Below, piece by piece: positions 33,587 to 41,690 of a stretch of DNA of 64,000 bases. A program made the position numbers and the translations under genes. The DNA is from Herbiconiux sp. A18JL235 (GTDB lineage: Bacteria; Actinomycetota; Actinomycetes; Actinomycetales; Microbacteriaceae), in contig NZ_CP162511.1 of the NCBI RefSeq assembly GCF_040939305.1, positions 806,001 to 870,000 on the forward strand, given 5' to 3'. Position 1 is the first letter of the stretch; each line of letters starts with the position of its first letter. The notes below the pieces were generated by a model. The model was not told the DNA's origin, searched no databases, and saw only the letters and a list, made by a program, of their open reading frames with translations.

Positions 33587-34204
33587 CTACTTGGTGAGAA
33601 CCGGGAAGGCGTCTGTCAGGGCGCCGAGGATCGACTGCACCGCGATGGCGAGCAGCAGCAGCCCGAACACGCGTGTCACGATGCTCATGCCCGTGGGTTT
33701 CACGATGCGCGCGACCTGCGGCGCGAAGTAGAGCGCCACGGCGATGACGATGGACACGGCGAGGATCATGAGCACCCCCATCCCGTAGTCGAACAGGCTC
33801 GAATAGGTCTCCTGGAAGGTGATGACGAGACTGATCGCGCCAGGCCCCGCGATCACCGGGATGGCGAGGGGAACGACGACGGGCGACTGCTTGTCGCTCA
33901 CCGTCACGATGTTGCTCTTCGCGGTGAGCATGGCCCAGCCGATGGTCGCCACGAGCAGGTTGCCGGCGATGCGGAACGACGTGAGGTCGATGCCGAACGC
34001 CTGCAGCACGAAGCTGCCCGCGATGAGCGAGACCGTGAGCACCGCGAACACGGCGATGCCGACCAGGAGCCCGAGCCGTTTCTGCCGGGCGACATCGAAA
34101 TCTTTGGTGAGGTTGAGGAAGATCGGCAGGCTGCCGATGGGGTTCGTGATGGTGAGCAGGCCGATCGCGCTCGTGACGAGCGTCGGGGTGCTGATGTCGG
34201 TCAC
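33587..34204 (-). CDS. MarC-family integral membrane protein
   Basis: 205-aa protein with six hydrophobic segments and the family motif [14 protein letters not shown] in the first, [12 protein letters not shown] in the middle and [15 protein letters not shown] in the fourth. MarC was named for the E. coli mar locus, but a role in multidrug resistance was not confirmed; function is unknown. GTG start with a leaderless TACGGT box 6 nt upstream. Its promoter lies over the stop of the AI-2E gene. Confidence 0.9.
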   Translation of the reverse strand: MTDISTPTLVTSAIGLLTITNPIGSLPIFLNLTKDFDVARQKRLGLLVGIAVFAVLTVSLIAGSFVLQAFGIDLTSFRIAGNLLVATIGWAMLTAKSNIVTVSDKQSPVVVPLAIPVIAGPGAISLVITFQETYSSLFDYGMGVLMILAVSIVIAVALYFAPQVARIVKPTGMSIVTRVFGLLLLAIAVQSILGALTDAFPVLTK

Positions 34205-34208
34205 GAGG

Positions 34209-35243
34209 TCACCGTAGTGCCTGCCGGGGCACGACGACCTGCTTGACGATGATCAGGATGCTCGCGACGACCGGCACGGCGATGAGCGCACCGAGCACCC
34301 CGAGCAGGGTTCCGCCGACGAGGGCGCCGATGACGACGAGGATGCCGGGCACATCGACCGCCTTGTTCATGATGCGCGGGCTGAACACGTATGCCTCGAC
34401 CTGCATGTACACGAGGAAGTAGATGCCGATGGCGATGGCCGCGACCGGTGAGACGGTCAGCGCGACGAAGGTGATGAGGATGGCGCTGATGATCGTGCCC
34501 ACGAGGGGGATGAGCGCCAACAGGAACGCGACGACCGCCAGCGCACCCGCGTAGGGCACCCCGACGACCAGCATGGCGATGAAGCCGAAGACGCCGTTGG
34601 TGCCCGCCAGGATGACCTGACCGCTCACGTACTTGCCGATCGACCGCACGATCTGATCGGTGATGGAGACGACCCCCGCCCGCCGCGACGCCGGGACGAG
34701 CACGTAGAAGCTGTTCTTCACCGCGTCGAGCGAGCCGAGGAAGAACAGGGTCAGGACGAGCACGAGGATCCCGCCCGAGATGCCGTTGATGAGCGCGACG
34801 CCGATCTTCAACACGCCGCCGCCGAGGGCGGCGAGGTTGTTCGGGTCGGAGAGGAAGGTGTTGAGGTCGTCCAGCAGCTTCTTGCCGTCGACCGACGACC
34901 CGAAGACCTCGGTGAACCAGCTCTGCTCGGTGACGTTCTTGACCGCAGCGGGGAGGTTCTGCAGCAGTTCCGTGGTCTGGTCGATCACCGCGGGGATGAC
35001 GAGGAAGAAGACCAGCACGCCGAACGCGATCACCATGGCGAACACGATCACGATCGACCAGCCGCGCGGGATGCGGCGGCGGGTGAGCCAGCGCACCAGC
35101 GGATCGAGGCCGAGCGCCAGGAACAGCGAGGCGAGGATGCAGATCACCACCGTCGACAACTGCACGAAGGAGTAGCCGAGCGCGAACGCCAGCAGGCCGC
35201 CGAGGGTTGCGACGAACCCGATTCTCAAAGCCCCGCTGCGCAT
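34209..35243 (-). CDS. AI-2E family transporter (PF01594)
   Basis: 344-aa membrane protein with eight predicted helices. Two N-terminal pairs (FVATLGGLLAFALGYSFVQL and VICILASLFLALGLDPLVRWL) are followed by a soluble helical segment (about 110-150) and a C-terminal block with ALIPLVGTIISAILITFVAL and GVLGALIAVPVVASILII. Members include AI-2 exporters and Na+/H+ antiporters, so the substrate is open. I use the ATG at 35243 with GGAG 7 nt upstream; a TTG at 35321 would extend across the divergent secE promoter. Confidence 0.88.
   Translation of the reverse strand: MRSGALRIGFVATLGGLLAFALGYSFVQLSTVVICILASLFLALGLDPLVRWLTRRRIPRGWSIVIVFAMVIAFGVLVFFLVIPAVIDQTTELLQNLPAAVKNVTEQSWFTEVFGSSVDGKKLLDDLNTFLSDPNNLAALGGGVLKIGVALINGISGGILVLVLTLFFLGSLDAVKNSFYVLVPASRRAGVVSITDQIVRSIGKYVSGQVILAGTNGVFGFIAMLVVGVPYAGALAVVAFLLALIPLVGTIISAILITFVALTVSPVAAIAIGIYFLVYMQVEAYVFSPRIMNKAVDVPGILVVIGALVGGTLLGVLGALIAVPVVASILIIVKQVVVPRQALR
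34211..34216 (-). promoter_or_regulatory. -10 box TACGGT of a leaderless promoter
   Basis: Minus-strand TACGGT, 6 nt before the GTG at 34204 of the MarC gene. Confidence 0.55.
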
Positions 35244-35267
35244 CCGCTGCTCCGTCTCGTACCGCCT

Positions 35268-35296
35268 TTGCGGTGCTCTGCGATCTGACCTACACT
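35268..35296 (+). promoter_or_regulatory. Promoter of the tRNA-Trp/secE/nusG unit
   Basis: -35 TTGCGG (35268-35273), 17-nt spacer, -10 TACACT (35291-35296). It is the best-spaced pair upstream of tRNA-Trp and would give a start near 35303 and a ~90-nt leader. It lies in the gap shared with the divergent AI-2E gene. Confidence 0.5.
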
Positions 35297-35393
35297 GTCT
35301 GTCGGTGGTTGAATCCGCCAAGCTTTTCTATGCCAATTTTTCGGCCCACCTGCTGAATGCGAGCATAGCGAAGCCCCAGGGTTCATCTCGCTT

Positions 35394-35466
35394 AGGGCGG
35401 TGGCTCAATTGGTAGAGCAGCGGTCTCCAAAACCGCAGGTTGCAGGTTCGAGTCCTGTCCGCCCTG
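35394..35466 (+). tRNA. tRNA-Trp (CCA anticodon)
   Basis: 73-nt cloverleaf. Acceptor arms AGGGCGG and CCGCCCT, discriminator G, D-arm GGTAGAGC, anticodon stem GCGGT/ACCGC around loop CTCCAAA with anticodon CCA, T-arm AGGTTCGAGTCCT. The CCA tail is not encoded. It precedes secE by 27 nt on the same strand, the standard actinobacterial and wider bacterial order, and is probably cut from a shared transcript. Confidence 0.95.
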
Positions 35467-35493
35467 CTCCTGTTTGTGAAAGGTACTGACACG

Positions 35494-35766
35494 GTGGCAC
35501 GCAAAGTAATCGACGAACCTTCCGAAGACGTCGTCGAGAACGCCAAAAAAGAGCGGGCTGCCAGGCGCAACCCGTTCGCCCGTATCGCCCTTTTCATCCG
35601 GCAGGTCTTCACCGAACTGAAGAAGGTCGTCACCCCGACCCGTCGCGAGCTGCTGAGCTACACGCTCGTCGTGCTCGTGTTCGTCGTCATCATGATGGCG
35701 ATCGTCGTGGGTCTCGACACCCTGTTCGGGTGGCTCGCGGTCGTCGTCTTCGGCGATCCCGCCTGA
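35494..35766 (+). CDS. secE: Preprotein translocase subunit SecE
   Basis: 90-aa single-pass subunit of the SecYEG channel. A charged N-terminus (about 30 residues) leads to the conserved amphipathic helix and hinge FIRQVFTELKKVVTPTRREL, then one membrane helix (LLSYTLVVLVFVVIMMAIVV). The GTG at 35494 is preferred because it begins MARKVIDEP and has AAAGG upstream; the open frame back into tRNA-Trp is a coincidence. nusG follows after 38 nt. Confidence 0.94.
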   Translation: MARKVIDEPSEDVVENAKKERAARRNPFARIALFIRQVFTELKKVVTPTRRELLSYTLVVLVFVVIMMAIVVGLDTLFGWLAVVVFGDPA

Positions 35767-35804
35767 TCGACGCATCCCGACCGAGAGAAGTGGAAACGAA
35801 TTCC

Positions 35805-36686
35805 TTGTCTGACGCAAAACCCGATGAAGCCGGCGTGCCCGCCGATCTCGATGCCCTCCTCGAGGCGATCGACGAGGCAGCCGACCCCGAAGCGGATGCT
35901 GTGGTCGACGATGCGTTGAACATCGACAGCTTCGACGAGGCGGCCGCCGTTCTCGACGTGCTCGAAGACCCGGAGGCCGCTGACGCCGACAAGCCGATCG
36001 ATGGTGCTGCCGAAGCTGTCGAGTCGGCGACCGACGGCGCGGGCGACGAAGGCGAGGCGACCGAGGTCGACCCGTACGACGCCTTCCGCGCCGAGCTCCG
36101 CACCCTTCCCGGCAAGTGGTACGTCATCCACTCCTACGCCGGCTTCGAGAAGCGCGTGAAGTCGAACATCGAGAGCCGCAAGACCTCGATGGGCATGGAG
36201 GACTTCGTCTTCCAGGTCGAGGTTCCGATGGAAGACGTCGTCGAGATCAAGAACGGCCAGCGCAAGCTGGTCACGCGGGTGCGCATCCCCGGCTACGTGC
36301 TGGTGCGCATGTTCCTCAACGAGGACAGCTGGTCGGTCGTCCGTCACACCCCCGGCGTCACGGGCTTCGTGGGCAACTCGCACAACCCGACGCCGCTGCG
36401 CTTCGAGGAGGCCTTCAACATGCTGAAGAGCCTGGTCGAGGTTCAGGATGCTCCGGCCGCGAAGTCGTCGTCGGCGAAGGGCGGCAAGGCCGCGGCCCGC
36501 ACCGTCCAGGCCGAGGTCGACTTCGAGATCGGCGAGACCATCACCATCAAGGAGGGCTCGTTCGCCGGGCTCCCCGGTTCGATCAGCGAGATCAAGCCCG
36601 AGAGCGGCAAGCTCACCGTGCTCGTCTCCCTGTTCGAGCGCGAGACCCCGGTCGAGCTCTCGTTCGACCAGGTCACGAAGCTGTAG
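35805..36686 (+). CDS. nusG: Transcription termination/antitermination protein NusG
   Basis: 293-aa NusG. An acidic, Asp/Glu/Ala-rich extension (about residues 1-95), typical of actinobacterial NusG, precedes the NGN domain (GKWYVIHSYAGFEKRVKSNIESR, VRIPGYVLVRMFL, TPGVTGFVG). A Ser/Ala/Lys-rich linker (about 220-240) joins it to the KOW domain (FEIGETITIKEGSFAGLPGSI to LFERETPVELSFDQV). It binds RNA polymerase and couples it to Rho or ribosomes. The start is probably TTG at 35805; a GTG at 35790 is possible but has poorer spacing. Confidence 0.93.
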   Translation: MSDAKPDEAGVPADLDALLEAIDEAADPEADAVVDDALNIDSFDEAAAVLDVLEDPEAADADKPIDGAAEAVESATDGAGDEGEATEVDPYDAFRAELRTLPGKWYVIHSYAGFEKRVKSNIESRKTSMGMEDFVFQVEVPMEDVVEIKNGQRKLVTRVRIPGYVLVRMFLNEDSWSVVRHTPGVTGFVGNSHNPTPLRFEEAFNMLKSLVEVQDAPAAKSSSAKGGKAAARTVQAEVDFEIGETITIKEGSFAGLPGSISEIKPESGKLTVLVSLFERETPVELSFDQVTKL

Positions 36687-36811
36687 GCGTCACCGCTTTC
36701 ATCGGCTAAGATATTTCGGTTGCCCTCGCGGGCATCCGTCACACCACTGCGGGGAGAAGCCCCGTGGTGGGAGCGCCGCACGACCGTGCGGTTCGAGAGA
36801 GAAGAGAAGAT
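36687..36811 (+). promoter_or_regulatory. rplK mRNA leader with three consecutive hairpins
   Basis: The 125-nt nusG-rplK gap holds three hairpins: TGCCC-TCGC-GGGCA (36721-36734); CACCAC/GTGGTG with an inner GGGG/CCCC (36742-36769); and CCGCAC-GACC-GTGCGG (36776-36791), followed by a purine-rich ribosome site. In other bacteria ribosomal protein L1 represses translation of the L11-L1 mRNA by binding its leader; this is a plausible site. A weak TAAGAT box at 36708-36713 could provide an internal promoter. Confidence 0.45.
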
Positions 36812-37243
36812 ATGGCACCGAAGAAGAAGGTCACAGGTCTGATCAAGCTTCAGATCAACGCCGGCGCCGCCAACCCCGCACCGCCCATCGGTCCGGCGCT
36901 TGGTCAGCACGGCGTGAACATCATGGAGTTCTGCAAGGCCTACAACGCTGCGACCGAGTCGCAGCGCGGCAACGTCATCCCGGTCGAGATCACGGTCTAC
37001 GAAGACCGCTCGTTCACCTTCATCCTGAAGACCCCGCCGGCGGCGGAGCTCATCAAGAAGGCGGCCGGAGTCGCCAAGGGCTCCTCCACCCCGCACACCG
37101 TCAAGGTCGCCAAGCTCACTCGTGAGCAGGTGCGCCAGATCGCCGAGCAGAAGCAGGCCGACCTGAACGCCAACGACGTCGAAGCAGCAGAGAAGATCAT
37201 CGCCGGTACCGCCCGTTCCATGGGCATCACGGTCGAGGCATAA
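36812..37243 (+). CDS. rplK: 50S ribosomal protein L11
   Basis: 143-aa L11, part of the GTPase-associated centre of the 50S subunit and contact for stringent-response factor Rel. N-terminal domain [38 protein letters not shown] with the thiostrepton-region prolines, C-terminal rRNA-binding domain [17 protein letters not shown] to ARSMGITVE. Normal length. The start ATG 36812 gives MAPKKKV; the open frame upstream is the leader. rplA follows after 13 nt with a strong ribosome site. Confidence 0.97.
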   Translation: MAPKKKVTGLIKLQINAGAANPAPPIGPALGQHGVNIMEFCKAYNAATESQRGNVIPVEITVYEDRSFTFILKTPPAAELIKKAAGVAKGSSTPHTVKVAKLTREQVRQIAEQKQADLNANDVEAAEKIIAGTARSMGITVEA

Positions 37244-37256
37244 GGAGGAGGCTGAC

Positions 37257-37946
37257 ATGGCACAGAAGTCGAAGGCCTACCGCGCCGCGGCCGAGAAGAT
37301 CGAAGCCGGCAAGTACTACACGCCCACCGAGGCCGTCTCGCTCGCTCGCGAGACCGGCTCGTCGAAGTTCGACAGCACGGTCGAGGTCGCGCTGAAACTG
37401 GGCGTCGACCCCCGCAAGGCCGACCAGATGGTTCGTGGAACCGTCATCCTGCCCCACGGCACCGGCAAGACCGCGCGCGTCATCGTGTTCGCGACCGGCC
37501 CGGCGGCCGAAGCCGCCATCGCGGCGGGTGCCGACGAGGTCGGCGGCGACGAGCTCATCGAGAAGGTCGCCGGTGGCTACACCGCGTTCGACTCGGCGGT
37601 CTCCACCCCCGAGCTCATGGGCAAGGTCGGTCGTCTCGGAAAGGTGCTCGGCCCGCGCGGCCTCATGCCCAACCCGAAGACCGGCACCGTCACCCCTGAT
37701 GTGGCCAAGGCCGTGAACGACATCAAGGGCGGCAAGATCGAGTTCCGCGTCGACAAGCACGCCAACGTGCACTTCGTCGTGGGCAAGGCCGGCTTCTCGG
37801 AGGAGCAGCTGAACGACAACATCAAGGCAGCCCTCGAAGAGGTCGTGCGCCTCAAGCCGAGCGCCTCGAAGGGTCGTTACATCCAGAAGGGCGCCGTGTC
37901 GACCACCTTCGGTCCCGGCATCCCGCTCGATGTGAACGCCATCTAG
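37257..37946 (+). CDS. rplA: 50S ribosomal protein L1
   Basis: 229-aa L1 of the ribosomal stalk near the E site, normally also the repressor of its own mRNA. Conserved features are [52 protein letters not shown] and [22 protein letters not shown] lies 8 nt before the ATG. A terminator hairpin follows 18 nt after the stop, so the secE-to-rplA unit ends here and rplJL, 10.5 kb away, is transcribed separately. Confidence 0.97.
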   Translation: MAQKSKAYRAAAEKIEAGKYYTPTEAVSLARETGSSKFDSTVEVALKLGVDPRKADQMVRGTVILPHGTGKTARVIVFATGPAAEAAIAAGADEVGGDELIEKVAGGYTAFDSAVSTPELMGKVGRLGKVLGPRGLMPNPKTGTVTPDVAKAVNDIKGGKIEFRVDKHANVHFVVGKAGFSEEQLNDNIKAALEEVVRLKPSASKGRYIQKGAVSTTFGPGIPLDVNAI

Positions 37947-37964
37947 TTCGCACCGTTCGATCAG

Positions 37965-37997
37965 GAAGGGCTCGCCTCGCGGCGGGCCCTTCTTGCG
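37965..37997 (+). terminator. Terminator after rplA
   Basis: Stem GAAGGGCTCGCC/GGCGGGCCCTTC (12 pairs with one G-U), loop TCGC, then TTGCGTT. Confidence 0.8.
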
Positions 37998-38115
37998 TTG
38001 ACCCGGATAGGAGTGCGGGATGCGCGCAATGAGTAGGGATTGCTCATAACAACGCCGGGACCGGCGGTCAGACGATGGAGGGTACCCATCCCTTCACCCA
38101 GAAAGCGACCCCGTC

Positions 38116-39420
38116 TTGACCGACCGCATCACCTCACGACTCTCTCTCGCGAGCGGGGCCCTCGGGCTCGCGCTCGTCGCGGGCGCCTTGCTCGCCGCTC
38201 CGGCCACCGCGGCGCCCCTCCCGGCCGAGGCTGCCGCGCCTAACCCCTACAACCCCACCTGCCCCCAGGCGCGTGCGAACGTGGGCATCGACCTCGTCGC
38301 CTCACCGGCGCTCACCCCGAACGACGAAGACGCCACCGTCACGATCTCGGCGGGTTCGCTCCCGGCCGGCGTCGTCCTCACCGGCAGCCCCCGAGGTGCC
38401 GCCTACGCCTTCTCCGGTAAGCCCTCGATGGCCGGCACGTCGAGCTTCACCGTCAAGGCCGTGTTCGAAGACGCGCCCCCGAAGACGGTCGACTGCACGA
38501 TGGTCGTCGGCGAGCTGCCCGCGCCGATCCGCATCGCGGGCACCGACCGCTACGACCAGGCGGCGCGGGTCTCCGCGTCGATCTTCTCGGAGGCCGAGAC
38601 GGTCTACGTGGCAAGCGGCGAGAAGTTCGCCGACGCGCTCAGTGCCAGCTCGGTGGCCGGTGTGCACGGCGCGCCCCTTCTTCTCACCCAGGCGGGCGCC
38701 CTTCCGGCGAGCACAGCGACCGAGCTCGAGCGGCTCGCGCCCGACGACGTCGTAGTCGTGGGCGGAGCGCTGACCATCGGCGACTCTGTGCTCCGTGAAC
38801 TGGAGGAGGTGTCGTCGCACCCCACCGTGACTCGCATCGGCGGCGTCGATCGTTACGACGGCTCGCGAAAGCTGATCGCCGACGCGACCTTCGGCGTGCC
38901 CAGCAGCCCGATGGCGTACCTCGCCGACGGGCGCAACTTCCCGGATGCTCTGGCGGCGTCTCCCGCGGCCATCACGACGAACGCTCCGGTGCTCCTCGTC
39001 GACGGGTCGAAGAACGCGCTGACCCAGGATGAGATCGCGACGCTCAACGATGCGGGCGTGGCCGACATCCGCATCGCGGGTGGCACGAACTCGGTGAGCG
39101 CGGGCATCGAGTCGTCGCTCGTGCCTGCCTTCACCTCGAAGAGGGTGAGCGGCGTGAACCGGTATGAGGGTGCGGTCGCGGTGAACCAGGCGTTCGCCAC
39201 GGCGCGAGTCGCGTTCCTCGCAAGCGGCGAGCTGTTCCCTGACGCGCTGAGCGCGGGCCCCGCGGCGGGCCACACCGGCAACCCGATCTACCTGGTACAG
39301 AAGAGCTGCGTTCCGGTGAGCGTGCTCGACGACATCGAGCGCATCGGGGCGACGGAGATCCTCGTCCTCGGGGGCACCAATACCGTCAGTGCGGAGGTCG
39401 CAGCCCTGAAGCCCTGCTGA
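38116..39420 (+). CDS. Secreted cell-wall-binding repeat 2 (CWB2) protein with Ig-like domain
   Basis: 434-aa surface protein, first of three paralogues. Signal peptide (about 1-33, cut near ATAAP), a putative Ig-like domain (about 45-132; SAGSLPAGVVL and YAFSGKPSMAGTSSFTV) with Cys49 and Cys127, then three CWB2 repeats (from about 138, 230 and 333) each with a (G)xxRY motif and a FPDAL/FADAL core. The last repeat has Cys in KSCVP and the protein ends in ...LKPC, so a C-terminal disulfide is likely. CWB2 repeats bind secondary wall polymers in Firmicutes; here the ligand is unknown. TTG start. Confidence 0.87.
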   Translation: MTDRITSRLSLASGALGLALVAGALLAAPATAAPLPAEAAAPNPYNPTCPQARANVGIDLVASPALTPNDEDATVTISAGSLPAGVVLTGSPRGAAYAFSGKPSMAGTSSFTVKAVFEDAPPKTVDCTMVVGELPAPIRIAGTDRYDQAARVSASIFSEAETVYVASGEKFADALSASSVAGVHGAPLLLTQAGALPASTATELERLAPDDVVVVGGALTIGDSVLRELEEVSSHPTVTRIGGVDRYDGSRKLIADATFGVPSSPMAYLADGRNFPDALAASPAAITTNAPVLLVDGSKNALTQDEIATLNDAGVADIRIAGGTNSVSAGIESSLVPAFTSKRVSGVNRYEGAVAVNQAFATARVAFLASGELFPDALSAGPAAGHTGNPIYLVQKSCVPVSVLDDIERIGATEILVLGGTNTVSAEVAALKPC

Positions 39421-39446
39421 TCGGTCTCTTCGTCAGCGTGCACCCA

Positions 39447-39476
39447 GCGCGCCGGTCCCCGGGCCGGCGCGCTTTC
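39447..39476 (+). terminator. Terminator after the first CWB2 gene
   Basis: Stem GCGCGCCGG/CCGGCGCGC around TCCCCGGG, followed by TTTCG. Confidence 0.75.
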
Positions 39477-39545
39477 GCATGCCGAGGGGGTGACTCCTGC
39501 ACAGGCAGGAGTTTGTTCACAGGAGCTGGGTACTCAGAACGCCTC

Positions 39546-39588
39546 GCGGGCGGTGGCCCGCACAGTGGGCGTGCGGGCCACCGCCCGC
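39546..39588. repeat. Perfect 18-bp inverted repeat upstream of the second CWB2 gene
   Basis: GCGGGCGGTGGCCCGCAC, loop AGTGGGC, exact reverse complement. No T-run follows. It lies 27 nt before the chosen GTG start of the next CWB2 gene, so it would fold in that gene's leader; it could be a regulatory hairpin or a second, distal terminator. Confidence 0.8.
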
Positions 39589-39615
39589 TCATCCTCGACA
39601 GAAAGTGAACTCTCC

Positions 39616-40902
39616 GTGGCTCCTTCCTCCGCTACCCCTCGACGCCCCCGGGGCGCCGTCATCGCTCTCTCGGCGCTGGCGGCGCTGACTCTCCCTGTGC
39701 TGGTCCCGGCCGCGGCGCACGCCGAGCTCCCGGGTCCGCTGTGCCCTCAGCAGCAGGCGCTGAGGGGAGTGGCGCTCCAGCCGTCCCCGGCGGTGTCTGA
39801 GGCAGACCCGCACGCCGCCGCGTCGATCTCCGCAGGGTCGCTTCCCGCTGGAGTCGTGCTCGCGCCCGATGCTCCGGGCTCGTACGCGTTCTCGGGCATT
39901 CCCTCGGCCGAGGGCGACTTCAGCTTCACCGTGAGACTCGCACGCACCGATGTCCCGCCTGCGACGATCGACTGCACGGTCTCCGTGTCGGCTGCTCCCG
40001 CGATCAGCCGCATCCAGGGATCGGATCGTTACGACCAGGCGGCCCGGGTCTCGAAGGCGTCGTTCTCGTCGTCGGAGCTGATCTATCTCGCGAACGGCGA
40101 GAAGTTCCCCGACGCACTGAGCGCCGGCTCCGTCGCCGGTGTGCACGGAGCTCCCCTGCTGCTCACGCAGACGGGAAGTCTGCCGACACAGACGAAGACC
40201 GAGATCGCGCGCCTCCACCCGAAGAACGTCGTCGTGGTGGGTGGTCCGCTCTCGGTGGCACAGAGCGTGATCGATGGCATCGGCCGAGATTTCCCCGGCA
40301 CCACGGTCACGCGAGTGGCCGGCGCCGATCGGTACTCGGGCTCCCGCGCCCTCATCACCCACCCGGTGTTCGGTGTTCCCCACTCGGCCGACATCTACCT
40401 CGCGACGGGAGCCGGGTTCCCTGATGCGCTGGCCGCCTCTCCCGCAGCCATCACGAAGAACGCGCCCGTGCTGCTGATCGACGGTGCGAAGTCGACCCTC
40501 AGTGCCGAGGAGTACGGCGTGCTCGCATCGCTCAGCGTGACGGGCATCCGGATCGCGGGCGGAACGTCGTCGATCTCGACGTCGATCGAGTCGACGCTCT
40601 GGGGTGGTCCCTGGACGGTGGAGCGGCAGAGCGGGCGCGATCGCTACGAGGGTTCGGTGGCGCTGAATCAGGTGTTCACGGCCGCCCCGACGGTCTACCT
40701 CGCGAGCGGTACGAACTTTCCCGATGCCCTGAGCGGGGGGCCGGCGGCGGGTCACGGCAGCTCGCCGATCTACCTGGTGCAGAACGATTGCGTACCGCCC
40801 TCGGTGTTGCGTGACATCGCCAGGGTGAAAGCGAAGAAGGTGGTGGTGCTCGGCGGTCTCGGCACCCTCGGCAAGGGCGTCGACGCTCTGCGGAGCTGCT
40901 GA
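39616..40902 (+). CDS. Secreted CWB2 protein with Ig-like domain (paralogue 2)
   Basis: 428 aa from the chosen GTG. Same plan as paralogue 1: signal peptide (ALAALTLPVLVPAAAHA), Ig-like domain (SAGSLPAGVVL, YAFSGIPSAEGDFSFTV) with a Cys pair (LCPQQ and DCTVS), then three CWB2 repeats (SRIQGSDRYDQAARVSK, TRVAGADRYSGSRAL, ERQSGRDRYEGSVAL). It also has NDCVP and a terminal LRSC. The frame is open to 39490, but that would place an 18-bp hairpin inside the gene. No strong ribosome site (GAAAGTGA only). Confidence 0.84.
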   Translation: MAPSSATPRRPRGAVIALSALAALTLPVLVPAAAHAELPGPLCPQQQALRGVALQPSPAVSEADPHAAASISAGSLPAGVVLAPDAPGSYAFSGIPSAEGDFSFTVRLARTDVPPATIDCTVSVSAAPAISRIQGSDRYDQAARVSKASFSSSELIYLANGEKFPDALSAGSVAGVHGAPLLLTQTGSLPTQTKTEIARLHPKNVVVVGGPLSVAQSVIDGIGRDFPGTTVTRVAGADRYSGSRALITHPVFGVPHSADIYLATGAGFPDALAASPAAITKNAPVLLIDGAKSTLSAEEYGVLASLSVTGIRIAGGTSSISTSIESTLWGGPWTVERQSGRDRYEGSVALNQVFTAAPTVYLASGTNFPDALSGGPAAGHGSSPIYLVQNDCVPPSVLRDIARVKAKKVVVLGGLGTLGKGVDALRSC

Positions 40903-40906
40903 CGCA

Positions 40907-40942
40907 CGTGGGGGGCGGGCGTCGTTCTCGCCCGCCCCCACG
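40907..40942 (+). terminator. Hairpin after the second CWB2 gene
   Basis: CGTGGGGGGCGGGC / GCCCGCCCCCACG with a one-base bulge and loop GTCGTTCTC, directly after the stop. It lacks a T-run, like many actinobacterial terminators. Confidence 0.55.
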
Positions 40943-41072
40943 ACGCAGCAGCCCGGCCCGGCCCGGCCGTGCACCATTCGCTCGGCTGGGCGAGACCGGG
41001 GCAGGCATGACAGGAAATGCCCGGGTTCTGCAAGTCGCCGCGCGCTGGCGATCGATGGCCGCGGCGGCGGGA

Positions 41073-41078
41073 TAGGTT
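41073..41078 (+). promoter_or_regulatory. -10 box TAGGTT of a leaderless promoter
   Basis: TAGGTT, 6 nt before the ATG at 41085 of the GNAT gene. Confidence 0.55.
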
Positions 41079-41084
41079 GACTCC

Positions 41085-41639
41085 ATGGTGACACGGGTAC
41101 GGCGGGCGAGGCCTGAGGATGCGGGGATCGTCGCGGCGGTCGCCGCGGAGACCTTCGAGCTCGCCTGCCCTCCCGGCACGGCTCGGGAGGCGATCGCCAC
41201 GTTCGTCGCTACCCAGCTCTCGGAGGAGCGCTTCAGCAGCTACCTCAGGTCGCCCGAACGCACGATTCTCCTGGCCGACGTGAACGGCGAGATCGCGGGC
41301 TACACGATGCTGGTGGGTGGAGAGCCGACCGATCCCGCTGTCGCTGCAGCGGTGTCCACCCGCCCCACCGTCGAGCTGAGCAAATGCTACGTGCGCGACT
41401 CGTTCCACGGCCACGGGGTGGCGACGGCGCTCATGAGCGCCTCGCTCGAGGCGGCGGCCGGGCTCGGTGCGGTGAGCGTGTGGCTTGGCGTCAACCAGCG
41501 CAACGAACGCGCCATCCGTTTCTACGAGAAGAGCGGATTCGTGCGGGTGGGCACGAAGACCTTCCTCGTCGGCGACGAACTCCACGACGACTTCGTGCTC
41601 GAGCAGCAGCTCGAGGGTGCGCCACCACCGTCGGAGTAG
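41085..41639 (+). CDS. GNAT-family N-acetyltransferase
   Basis: 184-aa acetyltransferase. Acetyl-CoA-binding motif A is VRDSFHGHGVATALMSASLEAA, then NERAIRFYEKSGFVRVGTKTFLVGDELHDDFVL, which resembles RimI-like or small-molecule N-acetyltransferases. Substrate unknown. It separates the second and third CWB2 genes and has its own leaderless promoter, so it need not share their function. Confidence 0.88.
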   Translation: MVTRVRRARPEDAGIVAAVAAETFELACPPGTAREAIATFVATQLSEERFSSYLRSPERTILLADVNGEIAGYTMLVGGEPTDPAVAAAVSTRPTVELSKCYVRDSFHGHGVATALMSASLEAAAGLGAVSVWLGVNQRNERAIRFYEKSGFVRVGTKTFLVGDELHDDFVLEQQLEGAPPPSE

Positions 41640-41690
41640 CAACTCCTCGGCCGGGGCTCGGGTTCATCGCTGCGACAGTGAGTGATTCCG

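Noticed and set aside
35244..35321. TTG start of the AI-2E protein at 35321
   Set aside because: It would run across the divergent tRNA-Trp/secE promoter and lacks a ribosome site, whereas ATG 35243 has GGAG at proper distance.
35440..35493. secE start inside tRNA-Trp
   Set aside because: The upstream frame is the tRNA sequence itself; GTG 35494 gives the usual SecE N-terminus.
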